Positions 52,825 to 61,477 are shown, counted from the stretch's first letter. The stretch is 64,000 nt of DNA from Leeuwenhoekiella marinoflava DSM 3653 (GCF_900129005.1 NZ_FQUN01000012.1:1-64000), one strand, 5' to 3'. Notes: a model not told the origin generated them from the sequence alone. Made by a program: numbers and translations.

Positions 52825-53613
52825 ATGGCGAAAAGAAATAAAAAATATATTCCAAGGAAAGGTAATAATCCTGCTATTTTAAATAGAAGAATAGAAAAAC
52901 TTGAAGAAGAATTGGGTAGGCATGGTAAAAATATTGATGCCATCTCAAAATCTCATGCCATTCATATAACAATGCTTAGTAATTTTGCAAGGCATGATAT
53001 AAAAAACTCCATACAAAGTATAGATAGTATAGTGAGCACAAATTCTTCTGAAGAAATTACGGATGATCACCTGAATACTATAAAATTGAATTTAAAAATA
53101 ATGAGAGAAACCATCGATAATTTTTCAAAATTGGTTCCTCATAGTGACGAAGATAAGTTTTCTTATAATAATTTAATAACCGCAGTAGAACTTTTAAATA
53201 GAGACAACTTTTATGAAAATAAAATCTCTCTAATAAAGGAAATTGAAGTTAATGAAGAAATTTATTTCAATTTACCATTTCAGTCAGTAATTCAAATGAT
53301 CAATAACATTATCATTAATGCTACTAAAGCTCTAACCAAAGTAGAAAAAAAGAGAAAAATTAAGTTTACCGTCTCTAGGGATAATAGTTTTTTCAAACTT
53401 AAAATTTTCGACAATGGAGAAGAGGTCGAGAAAAAAATCGAACATAAGATTTTTGAATATGGTGTTTCAAACACTGGGGGATCAGGTATAGGATTACATC
53501 ATGCTGAATACCTCTGTGAACTTTATGATGGTAAAATCACCTATCATTCCTTGGATGATGAGGAATTCACCAAATATTTTTGTATATCTTTACCTTTAAT
53601 GAAAATTGAATAA
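52825..53613 (+). CDS. soluble histidine kinase with no sensor domain, paired with a nuclease response regulator
   Basis: A 262-residue protein. Residues 1-45 are basic and partly coiled coil; there is no signal peptide, membrane helix or known sensor domain. The phosphoacceptor box is FARHDIKNSI with His57, followed by a helical hairpin. The ATPase part has an N-box IIINATKAL (Asn161/165), a G1 box DNGEEV (196-201, second Gly replaced), an F-box IFEYGVS and G2 GGSGIGLHHAEYL (218-230). It should autophosphorylate on His57 from ATP. Its stop overlaps the next ATG by one base (TAATG). A+T content is visibly higher than in the flanking genes. The signal is unknown. Confidence 0.88.
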   Translation: MAKRNKKYIPRKGNNPAILNRRIEKLEEELGRHGKNIDAISKSHAIHITMLSNFARHDIKNSIQSIDSIVSTNSSEEITDDHLNTIKLNLKIMRETIDNFSKLVPHSDEDKFSYNNLITAVELLNRDNFYENKISLIKEIEVNEEIYFNLPFQSVIQMINNIIINATKALTKVEKKRKIKFTVSRDNSFFKLKIFDNGEEVEKKIEHKIFEYGVSNTGGSGIGLHHAEYLCELYDGKITYHSLDDEEFTKYFCISLPLMKIE

Positions 53614-54524
53614 TGAAAAGAAGTATTCTAATTATTGATGACGTTAAGGAGCAAGCTATTGGATTAGTTAAAGGTCTTCAAAAGCAGTTGCCTTTAGAAT
53701 ACAACCTTTTCAGTGCATTTGAAGAGGATAGTATAATAGAATCTATAGAGAATCGATATTTTTCATTAGCGATTGTTGATTTGCGAATGGATGATTTCTC
53801 TTTTAATGGAATTGAATTGATTAATAAAATAATTGATACTAATCCTTTTGCGAAAATTTTAATTGTATCAGCATTTAAGGGAGAATATTTACTTCAACTT
53901 AAAGATCTTTTCTTAACAGGCAGAATTGTAAATGTTTTGGATAAAGAAGATTATGATATTTGGATCCCTAAATTGGTAAATGAAATTGAAACATATCATA
54001 ATGATATGTTCAATTCTCCTGATGAAATTAATAATGCATTACTTGAGTATTACTCAAATGCGAAAAATGAAACAGATAGTTATAGTAAAGGCGAGAAATT
54101 TGAGCATTTTGTAAGTTTATTATTTCAATCTATCGGATTTAATAGTATTAATAAAAGAATTATTGATAAATCTTTAAATGAGGTAGACCTTATAATCCGT
54201 AATGAAATCGCTGATCCTTTTTTGAATAAGTTTGGCAAATATATTCTCGTGGAATGTAAAAATAAGCCGAAAGATAAAGTGGATAAAAATACCTTTATAG
54301 TTTTTAGTGATAAACTTAAGCATACAAATGGCTTAGCCGAGTTGGGTATTATTGCTACTACAGGTTATTTAACAAGAAATACGTATATTGAAGCAGTTAG
54401 AGGTTCAGGTGATCTGCGAAAAATCATATTTATTTCAAATCATGAGTTTGAAAAATTGATATTGTCTAAAAACAAACTAGAAATGTTTAAAAGCATTATC
54501 GATAGCCAGGTAAAAGACAATTAG
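53613..54524 (+). CDS. response regulator fused to a PD-(D/E)XK nuclease
   Basis: A 303-residue protein. Residues 3-125 are a receiver domain: acidic pair Asp9/Asp10, phosphoacceptor Asp56 in AIVDLRMDD, Ser86 in LIVSAF and Lys111. The usual DNA-binding output is absent. Residues 155-290 instead fit the Mrr-like restriction endonuclease fold: GEKFEHFVSLLFQSIGF with Glu164, then NEVDLIIRN with Asp192 and ILVECKNK with Glu214 and Lys216, the PD-(D/E)XK order. The predicted output is phosphorylation-controlled cleavage of DNA or RNA. It is translationally coupled to the kinase gene. Nuclease target and biological role, perhaps phage defence, are inference. Confidence 0.88.
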   Translation: MKRSILIIDDVKEQAIGLVKGLQKQLPLEYNLFSAFEEDSIIESIENRYFSLAIVDLRMDDFSFNGIELINKIIDTNPFAKILIVSAFKGEYLLQLKDLFLTGRIVNVLDKEDYDIWIPKLVNEIETYHNDMFNSPDEINNALLEYYSNAKNETDSYSKGEKFEHFVSLLFQSIGFNSINKRIIDKSLNEVDLIIRNEIADPFLNKFGKYILVECKNKPKDKVDKNTFIVFSDKLKHTNGLAELGIIATTGYLTRNTYIEAVRGSGDLRKIIFISNHEFEKLILSKNKLEMFKSIIDSQVKDN

Positions 54525-54576
54525 ATTTTGTTCTTCATATATTGCAAGATTAACATACGGTAATTCTACGAATGCT

Positions 54577-54584
54577 TATTTTTG
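54577..54584 (+). promoter_or_regulatory. -7 promoter box TATTTTTG of yaaA
   Basis: TATTTTTG fits TAnnTTTG and ends 17 bases before the yaaA ATG. It indicates that yaaA is transcribed on its own and is not part of the two-gene insert upstream. Confidence 0.65.
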
Positions 54585-54601
54585 AATAAAAGAAATTCAC
54601 A

Positions 54602-55366
54602 ATGAAAGCAGTAGTTTCACCGGCAAAGTCCTTAGACTTTGAATCAAAATTACCTACGACACGTAGTACGCAGCCTCAGTTTTTAGAGGAGGCTGATACC
54701 TTAAATAAAAAATTAGAGCGCAAGACCAAAGCTGAGATTGCTGAGCTGATGCACATCAGTGATAAGTTGGCTGACCTCAATTACCAGCGTTATAAAGAAT
54801 TCTCTACTCCCTTTACAAAAGAAAATGCACGTCCAGCAGTTTATGCTTTTGATGGTGATGTGTACACGGGTTTAGACGCCTACACTATTCCGACAGAAAA
54901 GTTAGATAAGCTTGAAGATACGCTGCGCATCCTTTCAGGTTTGTACGGAGTTTTAAAACCCTTTGACTTGATGCAAGCCTATCGTTTGGAGATGGGAACG
55001 AAATTAAAATCAGGTAGCACAGAGAATCTGTATGAGTTTTGGGATGATAAAATCACCGAAGCTTTAAATGCAGAGCTTAAAGACGATGAGCTTTTTTTGA
55101 ATTTGGCGAGTAATGAATATTTCAAGTCTGTTAAACCTGAAAAACTGAAAGTTCCGGTAATCACTCCGGTTTTTAAAGACTACAAAAACGGGAAGCTAAA
55201 AATAATCGCTTTTTATGCTAAAAAAGCCCGAGGTTCTATGGTGCGATACCTTATAGATAAGGATGTACAGACCCTAGAAGAGCTCAAGGGCTTTGATTAT
55301 GACGGGTATGGCTTTAGTGAACAATACTCCGATTTAGATAAAAATGAACTTGTATTTGTTCGTTAA
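54602..55366 (+). CDS. yaaA: peroxide stress protein YaaA
   Basis: A 254-residue member of the YaaA/DUF328 family, which limits intracellular iron and DNA damage during hydrogen peroxide stress. Signatures are [11 protein letters not shown] at the start, [44 protein letters not shown] and [12 protein letters not shown]. It has its own promoter box and abuts the convergent bTHX gene with four bases between. Confidence 0.94.
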   Translation: MKAVVSPAKSLDFESKLPTTRSTQPQFLEEADTLNKKLERKTKAEIAELMHISDKLADLNYQRYKEFSTPFTKENARPAVYAFDGDVYTGLDAYTIPTEKLDKLEDTLRILSGLYGVLKPFDLMQAYRLEMGTKLKSGSTENLYEFWDDKITEALNAELKDDELFLNLASNEYFKSVKPEKLKVPVITPVFKDYKNGKLKIIAFYAKKARGSMVRYLIDKDVQTLEELKGFDYDGYGFSEQYSDLDKNELVFVR

Positions 55367-55370
55367 CGGA

Positions 55371-55559
55371 TTAGGGTTTTTTCTCCGCTAAACTTTTATC
55401 AGAGGTCGTTTTACCGGCCTCTTTTGTTTTGGTAGCAGTTTGCTTAGTGGGTACATCTGCTGTAGTGGCAGCTCTCTTTTTGTTTTTTCGCGGTCTTAAC
55501 TTGCCGTAAGTGCCTCGATGAATTTTTCCACGTTTGGTTTTTTGATCTCCTTTTCCCAT
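55371..55559 (-). CDS. 30S ribosomal protein bTHX
   Basis: A 62-residue very basic protein. The start [20 protein letters not shown], continuing LRPRKNKK, is the hallmark of the THX family, which sits in a cavity at the top of the 30S head. The tail from about residue 30 is a low-complexity Lys/Thr/Ala extension not needed for the core. It is a single gene on the minus strand between yaaA and the immunophilin fusion. Confidence 0.93.
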   Translation of the reverse strand: MGKGDQKTKRGKIHRGTYGKLRPRKNKKRAATTADVPTKQTATKTKEAGKTTSDKSLAEKKP

Positions 55560-55654
55560 TAGTTTTTATTTTTTTGGTTCTTTTTAAGATAAGAAATTGC
55601 ATACAGATGACCAAAACCCTATAGTTTTTCAAAAATCAAGGCTTACTATAGGAA

Positions 55655-55685
55655 CAAAAAAAGCCCCAAAAAGGGCTTTTTTTGT
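55655..55685 (-). terminator. terminator of the immunophilin gene
   Basis: AAAAAAGCCC and GGGCTTTTTT pair around CAAAAA, with T residues on both sides, 20 bases past the stop at 55705 on the minus strand. Confidence 0.85.
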
Positions 55686-55704
55686 TCAACAGGTTTGAGA
55701 AACC

Positions 55705-56637
55705 TTATTTTACGTCCACTAACTCTACGTCAAATACGAGGATCGCATCTGGTGGAATCACTCCACCTGCACCGCGACTTCCGTATCCTAAGTCTGAAGG
55801 AATTACAAAGCGAGCTTTGTCGCCCACTTTTAGTAAGCCAATACCTTCATCCCACCCCGCGATTACCTGACCTACACCTACCTGAAAATCTAAAGGTTGG
55901 TTTCTTTTATAAGAAGAGTCAAAAACGGTACCGTCTGCTAACTGACCTTTGTAGTGTACCGAAACTGTTTTGCCGGTTTCTGCTTTTTTACCGTTACCTT
56001 CTTGAATGATCTGGTAGCGTAATCCGCTTTTAGTTTCTTTAAAACCTTCGCTTAGTTTGTTAAGAGCCTCTGCTTTTTTTGCACGCTCTTCTGCAATGCG
56101 CTTTTCACGAGCACCTTCAAAAGTTCTAAAAGCTTCCACCGCATTAAAGTCTTGAGCTTCCTCTCCTTCACGAATGATTTCAAGTGTCTCAATCTGATCT
56201 CCCTGTGCGATTGCATCAACGATATCCTGTCCTTCAATTACATTTCCAAAAACGGTATGCTTACCGTCTAACCAAGGCGTAGCGGTGTGGGTGATAAAAA
56301 ACTGACTTCCGTTTGTTCCCGGACCGGCGTTTGCCATAGAAAGTTTTCCGGGAGCATCGTGCTTTAAGCTGGCGTCAAACTCATCGTCAAATTGGTAACC
56401 CGGATTTCCGGTACCGGTACCTTGTGGGCAACCACCCTGAATCATAAAATCTGGAATCACACGGTGAAATTTCAATCCGTCGTAATACGGTGTTCCTTGT
56501 TTTTTAGCTGAATTTTCCAGATTCCCTTCGGCTAAAGCAACAAAGTTACCTACCGTTCCGGGTGTTTTCTCGTGTTCTAGTTTTACTAATATTTCACCTT
56601 TTGAGGTGTGAAACTTAGCATATATTCCGTCTTGCAT
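55705..56637 (-). CDS. cyclophilin-FKBP fusion peptidylprolyl isomerase
   Basis: A 310-residue dual-family immunophilin with no signal peptide, so cytoplasmic. Residues 5-155 are a cyclophilin ([40 protein letters not shown]). A charged helical linker follows (about 155-205), then an FKBP domain at about 215-310 ([58 protein letters not shown]). Both active sites look complete. The fusion order is that called CFBP, described from Flavobacterium. It probably speeds proline-limited folding. Confidence 0.94.
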   Translation of the reverse strand: MQDGIYAKFHTSKGEILVKLEHEKTPGTVGNFVALAEGNLENSAKKQGTPYYDGLKFHRVIPDFMIQGGCPQGTGTGNPGYQFDDEFDASLKHDAPGKLSMANAGPGTNGSQFFITHTATPWLDGKHTVFGNVIEGQDIVDAIAQGDQIETLEIIREGEEAQDFNAVEAFRTFEGAREKRIAEERAKKAEALNKLSEGFKETKSGLRYQIIQEGNGKKAETGKTVSVHYKGQLADGTVFDSSYKRNQPLDFQVGVGQVIAGWDEGIGLLKVGDKARFVIPSDLGYGSRGAGGVIPPDAILVFDVELVDVK

Positions 56638-56660
56638 GTCTTCGGTTTAAAAATGAGGTG

Positions 56661-56692
56661 CAAAAATACGCCTAAAGAATACAAACACAAAA
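56661..56692 (-). promoter_or_regulatory. two-box promoter of the immunophilin gene
   Basis: On the minus strand TTTTG (56688-56692) and TATTTTTG (56661-56668) are 19 bases apart, an excellent match to the Bacteroidota -33/-7 promoter. Confidence 0.78.
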
Positions 56693-56719
56693 CCCTGAAG
56701 GAGCACTTGCTGAAAAACT

Positions 56720-56755
56720 AAAAAGCATCTTACAGATTACTGTAAGATGCTTTTT
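56720..56755 (-). terminator. terminator of ilvE
   Basis: AAAAAGCATCTTACAG and CTGTAAGATGCTTTTT form a perfect 16-bp stem with a 4-base loop, 34 bases after the ilvE stop. Confidence 0.9.
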
Positions 56756-56789
56756 GATTAATTTTCGCGAAAGTGAAACTATTTTAAAA

Positions 56790-57860
56790 CTATACCTCTA
56801 GTGCGGGTACTTCATAACGCCATCCAAAAGGATCATCGGCACGATTAGCCTGCAACTCGGTTAATTGTTTTTTAAGTTTTGTAGCATAAGCGTCTTCCGG
56901 CTTCGGAAGGTCAAACTTTTTATCTTTATGTGTAAATCCTGAAATAGGAGAGATTACAGCAGCAGTGCCGGCTCCAAACATTTCTTTTAAGGAACCATTT
57001 TCTGCGGCTTCTACAATTTCAGAAACTTTTACCGGACGTACTTCAACAGTAATGCCTTGACTTCTTGCCAATTCGATTAGACTTTTGCGGGTAATACCGT
57101 CAAGAATACGATCGCTGGTAGGAGCAGTCAACAAGGTGTCGTGAACTCTAAAGAACACGTTCATCGTACCTGCTTCTTCCAGATATTCGTGCGAGTTAGC
57201 ATCTGTCCATACCACTTGATTGTATCCTTTTTCTTTTGCAAGTTCAGTAGGATAAAATTGTGCAGCATAGTTACCTGCAGCTTTAGCAAAACCTACACCA
57301 CCATCAGCAGAACGGCTGTAATGATCTGCAAACAGAACACGAACCTCACCGCTGTAATATGCCTGAGCCGGAGCACAGATGATGATGAATTTATATTCGG
57401 TAGCAGGAGATGCAGAAACACCATTTTCTGTAGCAATAACAAACGGGCGAATGTAAAGTGAGTTGTTTTCTCCAGACTTAATCCAGTCTTTGTCAAGATT
57501 TAAAAGTGTGTTTAGACCGTCAAAGAAATACGCTTTATCAAAAGCAGGCATCGCAAGACGCTCACTTGACTTATTGATACGATTGAAGTTTTCTTCGGGG
57601 CGAAACATAAAAACGTCTCCGTTATCATCTTTGTAAGCTTTCATTCCTTCAAAAACAGCCTGGCCATAATGAAATACCTTTGCAGAAGGATCCATTTGCA
57701 GCGGACCGTAAGGAAGGATTTCCGGAGTTTGCCATGCCCCATTTTTGTACTCACAAACAAACATATGATCTGTAAAGACGGTACCAAAAGCAAGCTTGCT
57801 AAAATCAACTTGATCGATCTTAGACTTGCTAATCTTGGTTACTTTTAATGTATCTGTCAT
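56790..57860 (-). CDS. ilvE: branched-chain amino acid aminotransferase
   Basis: A 356-residue PLP enzyme of fold type IV that makes or degrades leucine, isoleucine and valine by transamination. VFHYGQAVFEGMKAYK, the PLP-binding Lys in GFAKAAGNYA, WTDANSHEYLEEAGTMN and GTAAVISPISGFTHK are characteristic of the long (class II) form. The gene has a consensus -7 box and a strong terminator, so it is a single unit. Confidence 0.95.
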   Translation of the reverse strand: MTDTLKVTKISKSKIDQVDFSKLAFGTVFTDHMFVCEYKNGAWQTPEILPYGPLQMDPSAKVFHYGQAVFEGMKAYKDDNGDVFMFRPEENFNRINKSSERLAMPAFDKAYFFDGLNTLLNLDKDWIKSGENNSLYIRPFVIATENGVSASPATEYKFIIICAPAQAYYSGEVRVLFADHYSRSADGGVGFAKAAGNYAAQFYPTELAKEKGYNQVVWTDANSHEYLEEAGTMNVFFRVHDTLLTAPTSDRILDGITRKSLIELARSQGITVEVRPVKVSEIVEAAENGSLKEMFGAGTAAVISPISGFTHKDKKFDLPKPEDAYATKLKKQLTELQANRADDPFGWRYEVPALEV

Positions 57861-57880
57861 TTTTATCTAATTTATGGGTA

Positions 57881-57888
57881 CAAATTTA
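57881..57888 (-). promoter_or_regulatory. -7 promoter box TAAATTTG of ilvE
   Basis: On the minus strand TAAATTTG fits TAnnTTTG and ends 20 bases before the ATG at 57860. Confidence 0.62.
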
Positions 57889-57964
57889 TCATTTTCTCAA
57901 AGTCTGTAACCTCAAGAATTGATTAAATTTACAAGCTGCTCTGATATTTATAAAATTAAGCGTT

Positions 57965-58477
57965 ATGAAACAGTTTTTTATTTTCACACTAGTAGGATTA
58001 AGTATAATCTCTTGTAAGGAAACACGTTCACAACAAGAAGACGTTGCGACCATTTCTGAAGAAGCGACCCCATCTCCTTTGAATGTTTTTGGAGATGATT
58101 TCAAAAATGAAACCACACTTACCGCTTTTGAATTGGGCGATATCTATAAAAACCTCAAAGTAGGAGATACCGTAAAGGTCACTTTTGAAGGTCCGGTAGA
58201 AGAAGTGTGTCAGGCAAAAGGCTGCTGGATGACCATAGATGTAGGAGCTGTAGATCCTGTGATGGTGAAGTTTAAAGATTATGCCTTTTTTGTACCTAAA
58301 GATCTTAGTGGGAAAAAGGTTGTGGTGCACGGCGAAGCTTTTATCAGTGAGACTTCTGTAGAAGAACAACAGCATTATGCTAAAGACGGGGGTAAAAGCG
58401 AAGCAGCAATTGCGGCTATTACACTACCTAAAAAGGCGCTTGGCTTTACCGCTAGTGGCGTTAAAATCGAGGAATAA
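57965..58477 (+). CDS. DUF4920-domain lipoprotein
   Basis: A 170-residue lipoprotein with lipobox IISC (Cys18). The body matches the DUF4920 family: VTFEGPVEEVCQAKGCWMTI, with two conserved Cys, and YAFFVPKDLSGKKVVVHGEA. It has an OB-like beta barrel and may bind metal through the Cys pair; function is unknown. The stop is one base before the TTG start of mnmD, so the two genes are co-transcribed. Confidence 0.85.
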   Translation: MKQFFIFTLVGLSIISCKETRSQQEDVATISEEATPSPLNVFGDDFKNETTLTAFELGDIYKNLKVGDTVKVTFEGPVEEVCQAKGCWMTIDVGAVDPVMVKFKDYAFFVPKDLSGKKVVVHGEAFISETSVEEQQHYAKDGGKSEAAIAAITLPKKALGFTASGVKIEE

Positions 58478-58478
58478 T

Positions 58479-59162
58479 TTGGAGCGTAAAATTGTAAGAA
58501 CAGGCGACGGCTCTACCACAATACAACTGGTTGAGTGGAATGAGCAATACCATTCTATGCACGGCGCGGTTCAAGAAGCGAGGCACGTATTCCTTAAAAT
58601 GGGTTTTGATTTTTTTATCGAAAAGAATCCCGAAACAGCTCAACTCCATATTTTAGAAATAGGTTTTGGTACGGGCTTGAATGCCTTGCTTACACTCATT
58701 CATGCTGAAAACGCACCGCTTGTTTTAAACTATGAAGGAGTAGAAGCATACCCTGTTTCTGCGGAAGAACTAAAACAGCTCAATTACCTGGAAGCTATTA
58801 AAGCAGAACGCTATGAAGGTGTATTTAATAAAATGCATCAAGCAGACTGGGAAACTGCAGCTACAATCACTGAAAAATTTCAGCTAAAAAAACGCCAACA
58901 AACTTTTGAGACGGTAACCGATCAGAATCAGCATAATCTGATTTATTTTGATGCTTTTGGTGCGCGTGTTCAACCCGAATTATGGGGAGAAGCCATTTTT
59001 CTGAAAATGTATGAGGCTTTAAAGTTCGGAGGAGTTTTGGTTACCTATGCAGCAAAAGGTAGTGTACGTCGTGCCATGCAAGCTGTAGGATTTGAAGTGC
59101 AGCGTTTACCCGGCCCACCCGGAAAACGAGAAATGCTTAGAGGAACGAAAGGTTTGTTGTAA
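58479..59162 (+). CDS. mnmD: tRNA 5-methylaminomethyl-2-thiouridine methyltransferase MnmD
   Basis: A 227-residue SAM-dependent enzyme that makes the last methylation of mnm5s2U at tRNA wobble position 34. HSMHGAVQEARHVFLKMG at the start and LEIGFGTGLNALLTL as motif I match the MnmD half of MnmC; the FAD-dependent half is absent, as is usual outside Enterobacteria. IYFDAFGARVQPELWG and VTYAAKGSVRRAM are further signatures. No ATG fits; TTG at 58479 gives the conserved N-terminus and lies one base after the DUF4920 stop. Confidence 0.9.
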   Translation: MERKIVRTGDGSTTIQLVEWNEQYHSMHGAVQEARHVFLKMGFDFFIEKNPETAQLHILEIGFGTGLNALLTLIHAENAPLVLNYEGVEAYPVSAEELKQLNYLEAIKAERYEGVFNKMHQADWETAATITEKFQLKKRQQTFETVTDQNQHNLIYFDAFGARVQPELWGEAIFLKMYEALKFGGVLVTYAAKGSVRRAMQAVGFEVQRLPGPPGKREMLRGTKGLL

Positions 59163-59249
59163 GTTAAAGGTTATAGGTTAAAAGTGACTAAGTTAAGTAC
59201 TGTCTCGAAGTTTATGGAGTCGAAGCTTAGAGCGTTTATGTGTGTAAAA

Positions 59250-59340
59250 ACATCCCTCCAAACCTCCCTTCTAAGGGAGGCTTTCATTATTCATTTTAAT
59301 TGAGTTCCCTTCCTTTGAAGGAAGGGTTAGGGAAGGATGT
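59250..59340. repeat. twin-hairpin REP-like element
   Basis: The 91-base element begins ACATCCCTCC and ends GGAAGGATGT, which are inverted with two mismatches. Inside are two perfect hairpins: CCTCCCTT/AAGGGAGG at 59263-59280 and CCCTTCCTT/AAGGAAGGG at 59307-59326, separated by an AT spacer. This is the layout of REP/BIME or miniature mobile elements. It lies between convergent genes in a 250-base gap that holds no gene. Confidence 0.75.
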
Positions 59341-59412
59341 CTACTTCCAAATTGATAGTTAAGGTAGCTGAGTGATTTTACGGGTTGAAAATCCATATAA
59401 ATCGTACCGAAG

Positions 59413-60483
59413 CTATCGAAACAACTCCCAGTCTAATTTTAAGGAGAAAATATTAGAATAGATAGCGGCACTTTGATCACCAATATCAGTTAGCGCATAA
59501 TCTATATGAATGCCTTTGTATTGAAATCCGACGCCTATATTGGGTTGAAAACCTATGCGGTTGCTTCCGTCGAGTTGGGTGACCTCTTGAAAATTCCCTA
59601 CTCCGGCTCTTAAAAAAACGATTCCGGTGTAGCCAAATTCAAATCCGGCTGCAGGAGTAGCACTTACAGATGAACTTGATAAGATGTCATTGGTTTGCGT
59701 AAAACGCATCAGCAAATCTACTTCAGCTTTTATGGTGTAATCGTAATGAATTTCCCAGTTGCGGGAAACGCCTAACTGTAATTTTGGGATGGTGATTTCT
59801 AAAGTTTCAGGCAATTCCTGGTTTTGTCCTGCAACAGCATCGCGTATGCTTGCAAAAGCTTCTTCGTCAATCGCCCAGGTGTTTACAGAAGTCGTGATGT
59901 CTCGCGCCATCAAGCCAAAATACCAGTTTCCGCTGGCATATTGAATTCCGAAGTCAATACCAAAACCCCAACTCGAAGCAAAATCACCAATGATTCTGCG
60001 TATAATTTTCGCGTTAGCGCCAATATTCAAGCCTTGTACCGGTAGTTCTCTGGCATAAGAAACCGTAAACGCATAATCAGCAGTAGAAAAAAGACTGATG
60101 CGGTTGTAATCGATGTTTCCGGCTGCATCAATTAGCTGAGTCGTGTTTAGAATATCATCAACCCCAAAACGTATAAGTGAAACGCCCAGCGTGCTGCGGT
60201 CGTCTAACGGTTTTGAAAAACCTGCATAATCGTAAAGCGCAATATTGGCAAAGTAACTCGCGTGCATAAGTGCAAGTTGATTGTCTTCCAGATTTACGAG
60301 TCCGGCAGGATTCCAGTAGCCGCTGTTCACGTCATCAGTGCTTGCGACTACAGCATTACCCATCGCCAAAGCAGCAGCATCAACCCCAATATTCAAAAAT
60401 TCATTAGAATATTTGCGCACAGCTTGTGCTGTTACGGTTGTAGCGCTTAGAGATAGAAATAGTGAAAGTAGAACTCGTGTCAA
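59413..60483 (-). CDS. PorV/PorQ-family outer-membrane protein
   Basis: A 356-residue barrel with signal peptide (about 1-19). YSNEFLNIGVDAAALAMGNA and STDDVNSGYWNPAGL are signatures of the PorV/PorQ family, related to FadL-type barrels. Family members PorV and PorQ handle cargo in type IX secretion; other members, of unknown role, are common, and this one has no T9SS neighbour. The start is TTG at 60483, since no ATG fits the signal peptide. Confidence 0.86.
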   Translation of the reverse strand: MTRVLLSLFLSLSATTVTAQAVRKYSNEFLNIGVDAAALAMGNAVVASTDDVNSGYWNPAGLVNLEDNQLALMHASYFANIALYDYAGFSKPLDDRSTLGVSLIRFGVDDILNTTQLIDAAGNIDYNRISLFSTADYAFTVSYARELPVQGLNIGANAKIIRRIIGDFASSWGFGIDFGIQYASGNWYFGLMARDITTSVNTWAIDEEAFASIRDAVAGQNQELPETLEITIPKLQLGVSRNWEIHYDYTIKAEVDLLMRFTQTNDILSSSSVSATPAAGFEFGYTGIVFLRAGVGNFQEVTQLDGSNRIGFQPNIGVGFQYKGIHIDYALTDIGDQSAAIYSNIFSLKLDWELFR

Positions 60484-60675
60484 CCGGTTAAGATTTTGGG
60501 GTAAAGTTGATTAAATACCTTGAGAATTTAAACTTTATTTTTGAAGTAGGAAGTAGTGTCGGTTTTCAGTTTAAAACGTTAGGAGATTGCTAAGGTTGCT
60601 TTTGGCCAAATGTTTTTCGCTATTTTTATCCGCCAAGCGCAAGTCTTGAGAAACACCATAAAATTTTAAAAACAG

Positions 60676-61416
60676 ATGAATATAAAAAGCTATATCCCAA
60701 ATGCCTTTACGATGGCTAACTTATTCTGCGGTATGTTAGGTACGTTTTTCGCAGCAACCGGTCATCTAGATTATGCGGCTTATGCTGTGGTTTTTGGAGT
60801 GTTTTTTGATTTTTTCGACGGCTTTTTTGCGCGTATGTTTAAGGTGGAAGGAGAACTCGGGTTGCAGTTAGATTCTCTTGCAGATGTTGTAACGAGTGGT
60901 GTTGTGCCGGGTATGGTAATGTTTCAAATGCTGCATAAATTGGAGCACTGGAATACCGGTGAGCGTTGGGTAGAAGCCGGAATGTCTTGGGAAAGCATCT
61001 CTTTTATTCCGTTTTTAGGATTTGCCATAACGCTGGCCTCCGCATTTAGATTGGCCAAATTTAATATAGATACACGACAGACGACTTCCTTTATAGGGCT
61101 TCCCACACCGGCAAATGCGTTGCTGATTTTGAGTTTGCCGCTAATTGTACAATTTCAGGATTTTGCACTTGCCGAAGGTTTGATCACAAACACGTGGTTT
61201 CTTTTGGCTTTAACCGCGTTGAGTTGTTATATGCTCAATGCTGAAATCCCACTTTTTGCTCTAAAATTTAAAAGTTGGGGATTTGCAGAGAATAAAGTGC
61301 GTTACGGATTTTTAGCGCTTTCAGTGATTTTGCTTTTTTGGCTGACATTCCTGGCAATACCGGTTATCATCATCTCGTATGTGCTTATTTCAATAGTGAC
61401 TCGTAAGAGAATTTGA
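60676..61416 (+). CDS. pssA: CDP-diacylglycerol-serine O-phosphatidyltransferase
   Basis: A 246-residue integral membrane enzyme that makes phosphatidylserine, the precursor of phosphatidylethanolamine. The CDP-alcohol phosphotransferase motif DGx2ARx8Gx3Dx3D is complete within residues 49-71 (DGFFAR then GLQLDSLAD). About seven hydrophobic helices are present. The following genes are separated by about 60 bases. Phosphatidylserine decarboxylase is not in the window. Confidence 0.94.
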   Translation: MNIKSYIPNAFTMANLFCGMLGTFFAATGHLDYAAYAVVFGVFFDFFDGFFARMFKVEGELGLQLDSLADVVTSGVVPGMVMFQMLHKLEHWNTGERWVEAGMSWESISFIPFLGFAITLASAFRLAKFNIDTRQTTSFIGLPTPANALLILSLPLIVQFQDFALAEGLITNTWFLLALTALSCYMLNAEIPLFALKFKSWGFAENKVRYGFLALSVILLFWLTFLAIPVIIISYVLISIVTRKRI

Positions 61417-61477
61417 TGGTATTTTGTAACGTTTGCAGTTGATAACGGTCTTTTAAGAAATCAAAAAAACTGAAACC

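Noticed and set aside
53613-54524. The receiver-nuclease as an ordinary DNA-binding response regulator
   Set aside because: No helix-turn-helix pattern is visible after residue 125, while the Glu/Asp/Glu-x-Lys order of a PD-(D/E)XK site is.
52825-54601. yaaA as a third gene of the kinase-nuclease system
   Set aside because: yaaA has its own promoter box, core-like composition and a known housekeeping role in peroxide stress.
58377-58478. Longer start of mnmD inside the DUF4920 gene
   Set aside because: The extra 34 residues are a frame-shifted reading of DUF4920 codons; the TTG at 58479 is followed by the conserved N-terminus.
59413-60483. A type IX secretion locus
   Set aside because: Only one PorV/PorQ-family barrel is present and no other por or spr gene lies nearby; no C-terminal sorting domain was recognised in the exported proteins.
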